Shown here piece by piece: positions 29,610 through 37,048 of a stretch of DNA of 39,290 bases. The notes under the pieces were generated by a model. The model was not told where the DNA came from. It searched no databases and saw nothing but the letters and a program-made list of their open reading frames with translations. Position numbers and translations under genes: made by a program. The first letter of the stretch is position 1. Every line of letters starts with the position of its first letter. Source of the stretch: Sandarakinorhabdus oryzae (GTDB lineage Bacteria > Pseudomonadota > Alphaproteobacteria > Sphingomonadales > Sphingomonadaceae); the NCBI RefSeq assembly GCF_009733735.1, contig NZ_WNJP01000007.1:1-39290 (forward strand). Reading direction: 5' to 3'.

Positions 29610-30431
29610 ATGAGCGAGACGGACCCGCCCCGCCGCCGCGGCATCCCGCTGCGTGCCTTGATCCCCAACGCGGTGACGGTGCTGGCGCTGTGCTTCGGCC
29701 TGACCGGCGTCCGCTTTGCCATTGGCGGCGAGTGGGAAAAGGCGGTGGGCGCGATCCTGCTGGCCGGGGTGCTGGATGGCATTGATGGCCGCATTGCCCG
29801 CCTGCTGAAGGGCACCAGCCGTTTTGGCGCCGAACTGGATTCGCTGTCAGACGTGACCGCCTTTGGCGTGGCGCCAACGCTGGTGCTTTATCTGTGGGCG
29901 CTTCAGCATCTGCCGGGCCGATTTGGCTGGGTGATTGCGCTGGCCCACGCCATTGCCTGCGCGCTGCGGCTGGCACGGTTCAACGCCCAGATCGATGCAG
30001 AGGACCAGCCGCATAAGCGCCTGGGCTATCTGACGGGCATTCCGGCACCGGTGGGAGCAGGGCTGGCGCTCAGCCCGCTCTATCTGCAATTCTGGCTTGC
30101 CCCGGCGTTTCTGGATGATCTGGCGATCCGGGCCAGCGTGGTCGCTGCCATCTCGCTGTGCGTGGCCTTCCTGATGGTGTCCAGCCTGCCCAGCTACAGC
30201 TGGGGCTCGTTGCGGTTGCGCTCGACGTGGCGGCTGCCCGCATTGGGCGCGGTCGGCCTGTTTGCCGGGGCGCTGTTCACCAATCCCTGGCCAACGCTCA
30301 CGCTGGTTGTGGTGGCCTATGCTGCCACCCTGCCGTTTGCGGTGAGCAGTTATGCCCGGCTGAAGGCCCGCGAAGGCAGCGGCCGCGCCGTCGAGACGCG
30401 CGCCGCCGACGGCATCCAGCCACCGCCCTGA
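29610..30431 (+). CDS. pssA: CDP-diacylglycerol-serine O-phosphatidyltransferase
   Basis: PssA makes phosphatidylserine from CDP-diacylglycerol and serine, feeding Psd encoded just upstream. The 273-residue membrane protein carries the full CDP-alcohol phosphotransferase signature DGx2ARx8Gx3Dx3D at Asp59, Gly60, Ala63, Arg64, Gly73, Asp77 and Asp81. Several hydrophobic segments follow, including YLTGIPAPVGAGLALSPLY. The N-terminus is basic (PPRRRGIPLRALIPN), typical of the subfamily. No clear ribosome site precedes the ATG. Its last 82 bases overlap a small ORF on the opposite strand (30350-30544). Confidence 0.95.
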   Translation: MSETDPPRRRGIPLRALIPNAVTVLALCFGLTGVRFAIGGEWEKAVGAILLAGVLDGIDGRIARLLKGTSRFGAELDSLSDVTAFGVAPTLVLYLWALQHLPGRFGWVIALAHAIACALRLARFNAQIDAEDQPHKRLGYLTGIPAPVGAGLALSPLYLQFWLAPAFLDDLAIRASVVAAISLCVAFLMVSSLPSYSWGSLRLRSTWRLPALGAVGLFAGALFTNPWPTLTLVVVAYAATLPFAVSSYARLKAREGSGRAVETRAADGIQPPP

Positions 30432-30544
30432 ACCGGTTGCCCACGCAGGGCATCGATCAGCAGCAGGCGGGCATCGCCCAGCATCAGGCCCACCAGAGCC
30501 CAGGCGGCCACACAGGCCAGCAGCATCAGCAGCATCGTCATCAT
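30350..30544 (-). CDS. Candidate SOS-regulated small membrane protein
   Basis: This 64-codon frame begins MMTMLLMLLACVAAWALVGL, one strongly hydrophobic segment (about residues 3-22), followed by LGDARLLLIDALRGQP and a basic, proline-containing tail with several arginines. The start has an AAAGGA ribosome site 4 bases upstream. The promoter region on this strand (TTGACG at 30623-30628, CATAAA at 30599-30604, 18 bases apart) contains one LexA box in the spacer and one just past the -10. I do not recognise the protein. Small SOS-induced inner-membrane proteins such as Caulobacter SidA block division, so a similar role is conceivable but unproven. Its 3' half is antisense to the end of pssA, which lowers confidence that the full frame is translated. 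Confidence 0.58.
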   Translation of the reverse strand: MMTMLLMLLACVAAWALVGLMLGDARLLLIDALRGQPVQGGGWMPSAARVSTARPLPSRAFSRA

Positions 30545-30578
30545 CCGGTCCTTTCGATCGGCGTCGAATCGCCGTCGT

Positions 30579-30593
30579 GTTCCGTTTCTGTTC
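30579..30593 (-). promoter_or_regulatory. LexA (SOS) box, promoter-proximal copy
   Basis: An exact GTTC-N7-GTTC on the forward strand (30579-30582 and 30590-30593). It begins 35 bases upstream of the small ORF's ATG at 30544 and lies just downstream of that ORF's predicted -10. The acyl-CoA ligase start at 30723 is 129 bases away on the other side. Confidence 0.75.
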
Positions 30594-30598
30594 TACCG

Positions 30599-30628
30599 TT
30601 TATGTTCCGCAAATGTTCCCCGCGTCAA
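30599..30628 (-). promoter_or_regulatory. Predicted promoter of the small membrane ORF
   Basis: On the reverse strand TTGACG (30628 to 30623) and CATAAA (30604 to 30599) are 18 bases apart. The interval between them is almost filled by the second LexA box, a layout expected for a LexA-repressed promoter. Confidence 0.5.
30604..30618 (-). promoter_or_regulatory. LexA (SOS) box, promoter-spacer copy
   Basis: A second exact GTTC-N7-GTTC (30604-30607 and 30615-30618), its start 25 bases from the start of the first. The four GTTC units start at 30579, 30590, 30604 and 30615, giving spacings of 11, 14 and 11. Confidence 0.75.
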
Positions 30629-30722
30629 GTCCCTCTTTCACCGGCCTGCCGGCGCGGCTATGACCATTTGGCAAGGCGCGCCGGCCGGGGAGGGTGGTGC
30701 GCCCATGATCTGGGGAGAGACT

Positions 30723-32348
30723 ATGTCGGGCACGATGCAGGATTGGCCGCTGCTGGTGGGGAAGCTGATCGACCATGCCGCCATCTATCACGCCAAGCGC
30801 GAGATCGTGTCGTTGAGCTGCGAAGGGCCCAAGCACCGCACCAACTGGGCCGAAGTGCGCGGCCGTGCCAGGCAGGTGGCCGGCGCGCTGCGGCGGCTGG
30901 GCATGAAGCCGGGCGATCGCATCGCCACCCTCGCGTGGAACACCTGGCGCCATGTCGAAAGCTGGTACGGCATTTCCGGCATGGGCGGCGTCGCCCACAC
31001 CATCAACCCGCGCCTGTTTGAGGAACAGATCATCTATATCGCCAACCACGCCGAAGACCGGGTGCTGTTCTTTGATCTGACCTTTGTGAAACTGGTTGAG
31101 AAACTGGCGCCAAGTTTCTCAACAATCGAACATTATGTGCTGCTCACCGATCGCGCTCACATGCCGGCCGACTGCAGCCTGAACCTGCTCTGCTATGAGG
31201 AGTTGCTGGCCGCCGAGAGCGTGGACGAACCGTGGGAGCCGGTGCCGGAAACCGCGCCAGCCGGCCTGTGTTACACCAGCGGCACCACCGGCAATCCCAA
31301 GGGCGTGCAGTATAGCCATCGCTCCAACGTGCTGCACGCCATGGCGGCGTGCGCCACCGATGTGTTTGGCATGGGCGCCCGCACCGTCGTGCTGCCGATC
31401 GCGCCAATGTATCACGCCAACGCCTGGTCGATCCCCTACACCGCGGCAGCCGCTGGCGCGAAGCTGGTGATGGGTGGGCCCAATTTCGATCCGCCCACCC
31501 TGCACAAGCTGATCGTGGAGGAAGAGGTGGATCTGGCGCTGGCCGTGCCGACCATCTGGCTGGGCATGATGCAGCATCTGGAAAAGACCGGCGAAAGCCT
31601 TGGAAAATTGAACAGAACCGCCATTGGCGGCTCGGCTGTGCCGCGCGCGATGATCGAAGCCTATGACAAATTGGGCGTGCGCGTGCTGCAGCTGTGGGGG
31701 ATGACGGAGATGTCCCCGCTTGGCACGGTCGGCACGGGCGTTCCGGAAACAGATGCAATGGGTTACGGGCAACAGCTCGACATGCGGATAAAGCAGGGCC
31801 GCGGCCTGTTCGGCGTCGAGATGAAGATCGTGGATGACGATGGCGCGGAGCTGCCGCGCGACGGGGTGGCCTTTGGTCGCCTGCTGGTGCGGGGGCCGTG
31901 GATCGTCGGCAGCTATTTCAAGGGCGATGGCGCATCGGCCTTCGATGCCGATGGCTGGTTCGACACGGGTGACGTCGCGACGCTCGATCCGCTGGGCTAT
32001 ATGCAGATCGTCGATCGCGCCAAGGATGTGATCAAGTCTGGCGGCGAGTGGGTGTCCTCGATTGACCTCGAAAATGTCGCCGTCGGCGCGCCCGGCGTGG
32101 CTGAAGCCTGCGTGATCGGTGTGCACCACCCGAAGTGGGACGAACGCCCGCTGCTGCTGGTGGTGCCCAAGGACGGTGCGGCGGTGACCAGGGAAAGCGT
32201 GCTCGCCTATCTCGACGGCAAGATCGCCAAATGGTGGACGCCGGATGACGTGGTCGTCGTTCCCAGCCTTCCACACACGGCGACCGGCAAACTGCTCAAG
32301 ACCGCGCTGCGCGAGCAGTACAAGGACTACAAGCTGCCGACGGCATGA
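30723..32348 (+). CDS. AMP-forming acyl-CoA ligase (fatty-acid-CoA ligase type)
   Basis: This 541-residue ANL-superfamily enzyme activates a carboxylic acid, probably a medium- or long-chain fatty acid, through an acyl-adenylate to the CoA thioester. The P-loop motif [16 protein letters not shown] starts at residue 184, [10 protein letters not shown] is the A5-like motif, [12 protein letters not shown] the A7 motif, KSGGEWVSS a fatty-acid-ligase-type linker motif, and the adenylation lysine is Lys523 in [12 protein letters not shown]. The start at 30723 follows a GGGGAGA ribosome site; an in-frame ATG at 30660 would add 21 weakly supported residues. It is divergent from the small SOS-box ORF. 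Chain-length specificity cannot be read by eye. Confidence 0.93.
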   Translation: MSGTMQDWPLLVGKLIDHAAIYHAKREIVSLSCEGPKHRTNWAEVRGRARQVAGALRRLGMKPGDRIATLAWNTWRHVESWYGISGMGGVAHTINPRLFEEQIIYIANHAEDRVLFFDLTFVKLVEKLAPSFSTIEHYVLLTDRAHMPADCSLNLLCYEELLAAESVDEPWEPVPETAPAGLCYTSGTTGNPKGVQYSHRSNVLHAMAACATDVFGMGARTVVLPIAPMYHANAWSIPYTAAAAGAKLVMGGPNFDPPTLHKLIVEEEVDLALAVPTIWLGMMQHLEKTGESLGKLNRTAIGGSAVPRAMIEAYDKLGVRVLQLWGMTEMSPLGTVGTGVPETDAMGYGQQLDMRIKQGRGLFGVEMKIVDDDGAELPRDGVAFGRLLVRGPWIVGSYFKGDGASAFDADGWFDTGDVATLDPLGYMQIVDRAKDVIKSGGEWVSSIDLENVAVGAPGVAEACVIGVHHPKWDERPLLLVVPKDGAAVTRESVLAYLDGKIAKWWTPDDVVVVPSLPHTATGKLLKTALREQYKDYKLPTA

Positions 32349-32460
32349 GCGCCAAAGCCCATGTTTGCCGCTGCCAACAAGAGATTGGCGGCGGTGGGGG
32401 TTAACGCGTCGCGCCTTTGCCACGATGTTCCAGCAGACCATCCGATGCAGGACTGCTGCC

Positions 32461-32847
32461 ATGACTCTTCCCCTCGATCACCTCGTCATCATGGGCCGCG
32501 ATGTGGCGGCCAGCCGGGTCTTTTATGGCGATCTGTTGCCGCTGCTGGGCTTTGCGCAACGGCGGGAGGACATCTGGGTCAACGATGCCGGCCTGCACCT
32601 GCAGGTGCTGGCGGCAGAAGCGGGCACGCGCGGCTATGAGCGGCGCGGACCCGGATTGAATCATCTTGGTTTTGGGGCGCCGGATGCGGCATTCGTGGAG
32701 GATCTGCGCGCGGCGATGCTGGCCAAGGGGCACGCCATCCAGCCGATCCAGCGTCTCGGCGGCGCCCATGCGCTGTTCATGCCCGATCCCGATGGCCTGC
32801 GGGTGGAAGTGACCTGGTATCCGCCCGGCAAGAACGTGGTCGATTAA
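32461..32847 (+). CDS. VOC family protein (glyoxalase/dioxygenase superfamily)
   Basis: The 128-residue protein has the paired beta-alpha-beta-beta-beta modules of the vicinal-oxygen-chelate fold: LDHLVIMGRDVAASRVFYGD at the start, GLNHLGFGAPD in the middle and ALFMPDPDGLRVEV near the end. Candidate metal ligands are the first His (His7), the His in GLNHLGF and the Glu in LRVEVTW. The reaction cannot be assigned; VOC proteins include glyoxalases, extradiol dioxygenases and resistance proteins. It starts 112 bases after the acyl-CoA ligase, and those 112 bases hold no clear signal. Its stop overlaps that of the convergent CsaA-like gene. Confidence 0.85.
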   Translation: MTLPLDHLVIMGRDVAASRVFYGDLLPLLGFAQRREDIWVNDAGLHLQVLAAEAGTRGYERRGPGLNHLGFGAPDAAFVEDLRAAMLAKGHAIQPIQRLGGAHALFMPDPDGLRVEVTWYPPGKNVVD

Positions 32848-33188
32848 TGCATCTGGCCGCCGTTGGGTACCGCAAGGTCAGGGCCCAACAGCACCACGGC
32901 GCCATTCTCATCGGGCAGGCCGAGCACCAGCACTTCGCTCATGTACTTGCCGATCTGGCGTGGCGGGAAATTGACGACAGCGATGACCTGGCGGCCGATC
33001 AGCGCCTCTGGCGTGTAATGCACGGTGATCTGGGCCGAGCTTTTCTTGACGCCGATCTCTGGCCCGAAATCGATGACCAGCTTGATCGCCGGCTTGCGGG
33101 CTTCGGGGAAGGGCTGGGCGTCGATCACCGTGCCGGCACGGATGTCGACGGCGAGGAAATCATCGAATGTGATCGTCGGGGCGCGCAT
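32844..33188 (-). CDS. csaA: CsaA-like tRNA-binding domain protein
   Basis: The 114-residue protein is a stand-alone EMAP-II/Trbp111-type tRNA-binding OB-fold: ITFDDFLAVDIRAGTVIDA, then PAIKLVIDFG, and the signature VVNFPPRQIGKYMSEVLVLG, ending in VVLLGPDLAVPNGG. Length and sequence fit CsaA, described as an export-related chaperone and tRNA-binding homodimer in Bacillus. The actual role in alphaproteobacteria is unclear. It sits 41 bases downstream of a methyltransferase gene on the same strand and may be co-transcribed with it. Confidence 0.9.
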   Translation of the reverse strand: MRAPTITFDDFLAVDIRAGTVIDAQPFPEARKPAIKLVIDFGPEIGVKKSSAQITVHYTPEALIGRQVIAVVNFPPRQIGKYMSEVLVLGLPDENGAVVLLGPDLAVPNGGQMH

Positions 33189-33229
33189 GGCCTGTTCATG
33201 CCATCAGCGCCCCGACGGTCAAGAGGCGA

Positions 33230-34300
33230 TCAGGGGCGGGCTTCAAGCACCATGTTGAACGGGCCTTCGGTGGCGCGACGGACATGGCCGAAGCCGGCGC
33301 CTTTCAATACCTCGGTCAGTTTCGCTTCGCCGGCCTGGGCACCCAGCGCTTCGCCGACTTCCTGGGCCAGCGACGTGGGCACACAGATCATTGTCGAGGC
33401 GTTGTAGTAGAGCCGGCTCACCGGGTTGCCGACGGCATCAGCCGGCTTGTCCGGGGCGATCGGTTCCACCAGCATCCAGCGGCCATCGGGCTTGAGCATG
33501 GTCTTGATATGCGCCGCGCAGCCGCGCGGATCGCCCATGTCGTGCAGGCAATCGAACATGGTGACGAGATCGAAATCCCGATCCTTTATGTCCTTGGCGG
33601 CCATGGTTTCAAAGCGCACCCGATCGGCGATGCCATGGGCGGCGGCGTGGGCATTGGCCTGCTCGATTGAGGGGCCGTGGAAATCATAGCCGATGAACTG
33701 GCTGTTGGGGAACGCCTGCGCCATCAGCAGCGTGGAAAAGCCGACGCCGCAGCCGATATCGGCCACGCGCACGCCGCGTTCCAGCGCCGGCACCATGCCG
33801 TCGAGCGACGGCAGCCAGGCCTGGACGATGGCATTGACATAGCCGGGCCGGAAGAAGGCACCGACGGCGCAGAACAGGCAGCCCGCACTTTCCCCCCAGG
33901 CAACGCCGTGGCCGGTGTGGAAGGCGGCCTCCACCTTGGGCTGGCCTTCCACCATCGCGGCGGCGAGATCGAAGGCGCCGGCAAGATAGACCGGGCTGTC
34001 CTCAACGTGAAAAACCATTGCCTGTTCGGGCGTGAGGTAAAAACCACCCGCGGCATCAAGGCTGATATAGCCATTGCAGGCCTGCGCCATCGCCCATTCC
34101 TGCACATAGCGCGACGCCAGGCCGGTGTGGGCAGCGAGCGCCGCTGCGGTGAGCGGGCCGGCTTCGGCCAAGGCCTTGAACAGCCCCAATTTGTAACCGA
34201 TGCGCACGGTGGGGACGCTGAACGCCCCGCCCAGATCGCCCAGCATTTTGCCGACAAGCATGTTCAGCTTGTCCATATCAAGATCGGCCATGTTCGCCAC
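33230..34300 (-). CDS. Methyltransferase with winged-helix-like N-terminal domain
   Basis: The 356-residue protein has an N-terminal region (about 20-100) like the winged-helix dimerisation domain of O-methyltransferases (YKLGLFKALAEAGPLTAAAL, then HTGLASRYVQEWAMA), followed by a class I SAM domain with motif I VADIGCGVGFST at 179-190 and FDLVTMFDCLHDMGDP in the post-I region. The fold resembles Rv2258c-type proteins; I do not know the substrate. An internal segment with Cys141 and Cys144 (AGCLFCAVG) is unusual but may be structural. A predicted promoter lies at 34340-34368 and an inverted repeat nearby could be an operator. Confidence 0.88.
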   Translation of the reverse strand: MANMADLDMDKLNMLVGKMLGDLGGAFSVPTVRIGYKLGLFKALAEAGPLTAAALAAHTGLASRYVQEWAMAQACNGYISLDAAGGFYLTPEQAMVFHVEDSPVYLAGAFDLAAAMVEGQPKVEAAFHTGHGVAWGESAGCLFCAVGAFFRPGYVNAIVQAWLPSLDGMVPALERGVRVADIGCGVGFSTLLMAQAFPNSQFIGYDFHGPSIEQANAHAAAHGIADRVRFETMAAKDIKDRDFDLVTMFDCLHDMGDPRGCAAHIKTMLKPDGRWMLVEPIAPDKPADAVGNPVSRLYYNASTMICVPTSLAQEVGEALGAQAGEAKLTEVLKGAGFGHVRRATEGPFNMVLEARP

Positions 34301-34339
34301 CCCCCGGTGCCCCGGAGCAGGAAAATACCGCTGCCGGAA

Positions 34340-34368
34340 ATATTATGCCTAAACTTGGCTGGTCACAA
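34340..34368 (-). promoter_or_regulatory. Predicted promoter of the winged-helix methyltransferase gene
   Basis: On the reverse strand TTGTGA (34368 to 34363) and TAATAT (34345 to 34340) are 17 bases apart in an unusually AT-rich intergenic stretch. The -10 lies 40 bases before the ATG at 34300. Confidence 0.5.
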
Positions 34369-34397
34369 GTCAAGGCTGCACCGGATAATGGTGACCA
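34360..34397. promoter_or_regulatory. Inverted repeat, possible operator
   Basis: TGGTCAC at 34360-34366 is repeated in inverted form as GTGACCA at 34391-34397, and the second copy lies within the 9-base palindrome TGGTGACCA. One arm overlaps the predicted -35 box at 34363-34368. No regulator gene is adjacent. Confidence 0.35.
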
Positions 34398-34415
34398 CAA
34401 AAGCTTGTTTTACAA

Positions 34416-35489
34416 TCAGAACAGGCTGAATTGATCGTTGGGCGGACGGAACTGGCTGCAATCGAGCGTGAAGCTGTCGCGGCTGAGGCCGTGCGCGGCG
34501 CAGGCCTTGTGGAATCGCTGGCGCATCAGCGTGGCATAGGCGCCTTGGGGCTGGAAGCGCGCGAAGAAGCGCGGGTCATTGTCCTTGCCGCCGCGCATGT
34601 CGGCAATGTGGTGCATCACCCGGGCAGCGCGATCAGGGAAGTGGGTGGCCAGCCAGTCGCGAAACAACGGCGCCACCTCGTGCGGCAGGCGCACCGGGAT
34701 GGAATAGGCGCCCACGGCACCGGCGTTTGCGGCGGCTTCGACAATCGCTTCGATCTCGTGATCATTGATGGCCGGGATCATTGGCGACAGCGAGACATAG
34801 ACCGGCAGGCCAGCGGCGCTGAGGGCGCGGATGGCGGCAATCCGGCGCGGCGGGGTGGCGGCCCGCGGTTCCATCAGGCGGGCGAGGCGGGGATCGAGCG
34901 TCGTCACGCTGATCATCACGGCAGCGAGATTGCGGGCGGCCATGGCGGCCAGCAGGTCGAGATCGCGGCAGACCCGATCGCTCTTGGTGGTGATGGTGAC
35001 GGGGTGGTGGCAGGCGTTCAGCACATCCAGGATCTGCCTTGTGATCGTCCATTCGCGCTCGATGGGCTGATAGGGATCGGTGTTGGTGCCCAGCGCGATG
35101 GGCTGGCACTGGTAGCCGCGTTTGGCGAGTTCGGCCTTCAGCAGCGCTGGCGCATCCGGCTTGGCAAACAGCCTGCTTTCGAAATCGAGGCCAGGTGACA
35201 GATCGTGAAAGGCGTGGGTGGGACGGGCAAAGCAATAGACGCAGCCATGCTCACAGCCGCGATAGGCATTGATCGAGCGATCGAACGGCACATCAGGCGA
35301 CTGGTTGCGGGTGATGATGGTGCGCGCGCGTTCCACCGTCACCGTGGTGCGCAGCGGTGGCGGCGCGCAGTCAATCGTGGTGGCCGCATCCAGCCAGTCG
35401 CCATCGGCCTCGCGTGCCGCGAGCCCGAACCGGACCGGTGTGGCGTTCAGCGTGGCGCCGCGGCCTTTTGGCGGGGGAGGCGTGGCCAT
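34416..35489 (-). CDS. PA0069-like radical SAM protein
   Basis: The 357-residue protein has the radical SAM cluster motif CEHGCVYC (Cys79, Cys83, Cys86) preceded by the SplB-like NAYRG, then YCFARPTHAFHDLSPGLDFESRL. Later segments (ALGTNTDPYQPIE and TITTKSDRVCRDLDLLA) match the Rv2578c/PA0069 branch related to spore photoproduct lyase. The reaction is unknown; the SplB resemblance suggests DNA or nucleotide damage chemistry, but that is inference. A perfect LexA box begins 25 bases upstream of the start, pointing to SOS control. The upstream same-strand gene encodes a DEDDh exonuclease, 51 bases away. Confidence 0.9.
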   Translation of the reverse strand: MATPPPPKGRGATLNATPVRFGLAAREADGDWLDAATTIDCAPPPLRTTVTVERARTIITRNQSPDVPFDRSINAYRGCEHGCVYCFARPTHAFHDLSPGLDFESRLFAKPDAPALLKAELAKRGYQCQPIALGTNTDPYQPIEREWTITRQILDVLNACHHPVTITTKSDRVCRDLDLLAAMAARNLAAVMISVTTLDPRLARLMEPRAATPPRRIAAIRALSAAGLPVYVSLSPMIPAINDHEIEAIVEAAANAGAVGAYSIPVRLPHEVAPLFRDWLATHFPDRAARVMHHIADMRGGKDNDPRFFARFQPQGAYATLMRQRFHKACAAHGLSRDSFTLDCSQFRPPNDQFSLF

Positions 35490-35513
35490 GACACCAGCAT
35501 AGCCGGAACATGG

Positions 35514-35528
35514 GAACAGAAAAAGAAC
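35514..35528 (-). promoter_or_regulatory. LexA (SOS) box upstream of the radical SAM gene
   Basis: GAAC at 35514-35517 and GAAC at 35525-35528 are separated by 7 bases, which is GTTC-N7-GTTC on the gene's own strand. A further GAAC lies at 35506-35509. The box is 24 bases from the ATG, in the 51-base gap after the exonuclease gene. Confidence 0.75.
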
Positions 35529-35540
35529 AAAATGCCCTTG

Positions 35541-35993
35541 TCAGGCGGCGACCTGGCCCAGCGCCAACGCCTCGCGGGTCAAGACTTCGGTGCGCAGGGC
35601 GCGGGCATCGGCAAGGGCGTTGTGGGGCCGGGCGCTCATGCTGGCGGTGTCGAAACCAGGCAGGTTGAGCAGATCGAAGCGCACCTGTGGCACGATGCGG
35701 CGGCCGCGGAAGGCGAGGAGAGCGGCAGCGTGGGCAATATCCTCTGGCCAGTCGGCGACCAGAACTGGGGCGGCATCGCCGAGCAGATAGGCTGTGAGTG
35801 CTGCCACCACATCGGCCCGGCTTTGCGGAGCAGCGCCCAGGTGGGGCATCACATGCTCTTCCACCCAGCGCATCGGGCGGTGGCAGGGCAGCACGGCATA
35901 GAAATCGCCATGGCCTTCCACTTCGGGCACCAGCGCGATCGAGATCAGCGGGCCGTCGAAGCCATTGAATTCGCAATCGAGGAAATAGCGCAC
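35541..35993 (-). CDS. DEDDh 3'-5' exonuclease (Rv2179c/RNase AS-like)
   Basis: The 150-residue protein shows the DEDDh nuclease residues: Asp6 and Glu8 in FLDCEFNGFD, Asp81 in VLVADWPEDIA, and His124 and Asp129 in PHNALADARALR. The compact size and the DCEFNG start resemble the Rv2179c-like exoribonucleases, so RNA is the likelier substrate, though DNA cannot be excluded. It starts with GTG at 35993, 3 bases after the moaB stop, so both are one transcription unit. The radical SAM gene follows with its own SOS box. Confidence 0.83.
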   Translation of the reverse strand: MRYFLDCEFNGFDGPLISIALVPEVEGHGDFYAVLPCHRPMRWVEEHVMPHLGAAPQSRADVVAALTAYLLGDAAPVLVADWPEDIAHAAALLAFRGRRIVPQVRFDLLNLPGFDTASMSARPHNALADARALRTEVLTREALALGQVAA

Positions 35994-35996
35994 GGC

Positions 35997-36524
35997 TCAG
36001 CGCTCCCGCAGGCGGGGCAGGAGCTCGACGAAATTGCACGGCCGGTGCCGGGCGTCGAGCTGGCTGGCAAGGATGCCGTCCCAGCCGTCCTTCACGGCGC
36101 CGGTCGAGCCGGGCAGGCAAAAGATATAGGTGCCGCGCGCCAGGCCGGCGCAGGCGCGGGACTGGATGGTGGAGGTGCCGATGGTCTGGAAGCTGAGCCA
36201 GCGGAACAATTCGCCAAAGCCGGGGATCTGTTTTTCCGTCACCTGGTCCAACGCTTCTGGAGTGACATCGCGGCCGGTGACCCCGGTGCCGCCGGTGGTG
36301 ATGATGACATCGATGGCGGGATCATCGATCCAGGCGTTCAGCTGCGCCACCAGCGCCGGCACCTCGTCGCGGATGATGGCGCGGGCGGCGAGATGGTGGC
36401 CGGCGCCGGTCAGCCGGGCAACCAGCGTGTCCCCCGATGTGTCATTCTCCGGCACGCGGGTGTCACTCACCGTCGCGACAGCGATGTGCAGGGGCACGAA
36501 AGAAAGCGACTCATCAATGGGCAT
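35997..36524 (-). CDS. moaB: MoaB/MogA-type molybdenum cofactor biosynthesis protein
   Basis: This family adenylates molybdopterin or helps insert molybdenum. The 175-residue product has the molybdopterin-binding core [20 protein letters not shown] (Gly78, Gly79, Gly81 and Asp86 region), an ATVSDTR N-terminal strand, and [18 protein letters not shown] near the end, as in MoaB. The ATG at 36524 was chosen because everything upstream in frame is antisense to the divergent VOC gene. Whether it works as MoaB or replaces MogA is not decidable. The Moco-dependent sulfite oxidase-like enzyme at 15212-15877 would be one possible client. Confidence 0.92.
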   Translation of the reverse strand: MPIDESLSFVPLHIAVATVSDTRVPENDTSGDTLVARLTGAGHHLAARAIIRDEVPALVAQLNAWIDDPAIDVIITTGGTGVTGRDVTPEALDQVTEKQIPGFGELFRWLSFQTIGTSTIQSRACAGLARGTYIFCLPGSTGAVKDGWDGILASQLDARHRPCNFVELLPRLRER

Positions 36525-36593
36525 GGAAGAAGCTAAACTGTTCCTTGCCGGTTTGTCATGGTGGCAGAACAGCGAAGGGCAGGGGTCAAGACG

Positions 36594-36974
36594 ATGGCAC
36601 GCGTGATGGCCTTGATTTGTGTGGCGGATCGCGACCGGGCGCGGGCCTTTTATCGCGACACGCTGGGCCCGGTCTTTGATATCGGCGCGCCGGCCATTGA
36701 TCCCTTTGGCGATCAATTTCCCTGCGGCGACGGCTTTATCCGGCTGACCACGATCCCCGACTGGGAACCGGGCAAATATCCGGTGCTCGGCTGGCAAGTG
36801 GACGACGCCGCCGCCACTGTGGCCGGACTGAAAGCGCGCGGGGTCGAGATGCTGATCTATCCCGGCTTTGGCCAGGACGCGGCTGGTATCTGGAATGCGC
36901 CCGACGGCGGGTCTCGCATCGCCTGGTTCAACGACAGCGAAGGCAATCTGCTCAGCCTGGCCCAGCAGCGCTGA
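36594..36974 (+). CDS. VOC family protein (glyoxalase-like)
   Basis: The 126-residue protein has one VOC domain: [21 protein letters not shown] at the start, then [21 protein letters not shown], and [20 protein letters not shown] at the end, where the C-terminal Glu is the usual metal ligand. The first-strand His found in many VOC enzymes is replaced (ICVAD), so metal binding or catalysis may be altered; the protein may bind a ligand instead. The start could also be the ATG at 36606. It is divergent from moaB and lies 74 bases upstream of the GFA-family gene, with an SOS box between them. Confidence 0.8.
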   Translation: MARVMALICVADRDRARAFYRDTLGPVFDIGAPAIDPFGDQFPCGDGFIRLTTIPDWEPGKYPVLGWQVDDAAATVAGLKARGVEMLIYPGFGQDAAGIWNAPDGGSRIAWFNDSEGNLLSLAQQR

Positions 36975-37007
36975 CGGCGGGTGTGGGCCGGCTTGCGGGC
37001 GGCGCGT

Positions 37008-37022
37008 GTTCCTTTTATGTTC
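37008..37022 (+). promoter_or_regulatory. LexA (SOS) box upstream of the GFA-family gene
   Basis: An exact GTTC-N7-GTTC (37008-37011 and 37019-37022). It overlaps a plausible promoter, TTGCGG at 36993-36998 and TATGTT at 37016-37021 with a 17-base spacer, and ends 26 bases before the ATG. Confidence 0.75.
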
Positions 37023-37048
37023 TGGTCAGATCTGATCGGGAGGGACGA

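Noticed and set aside
30660-30722. Upstream ATG extending the acyl-CoA ligase by 21 residues
   Set aside because: The ATG at 30723 has a strong ribosome site directly upstream, and the extension lacks conserved sequence.
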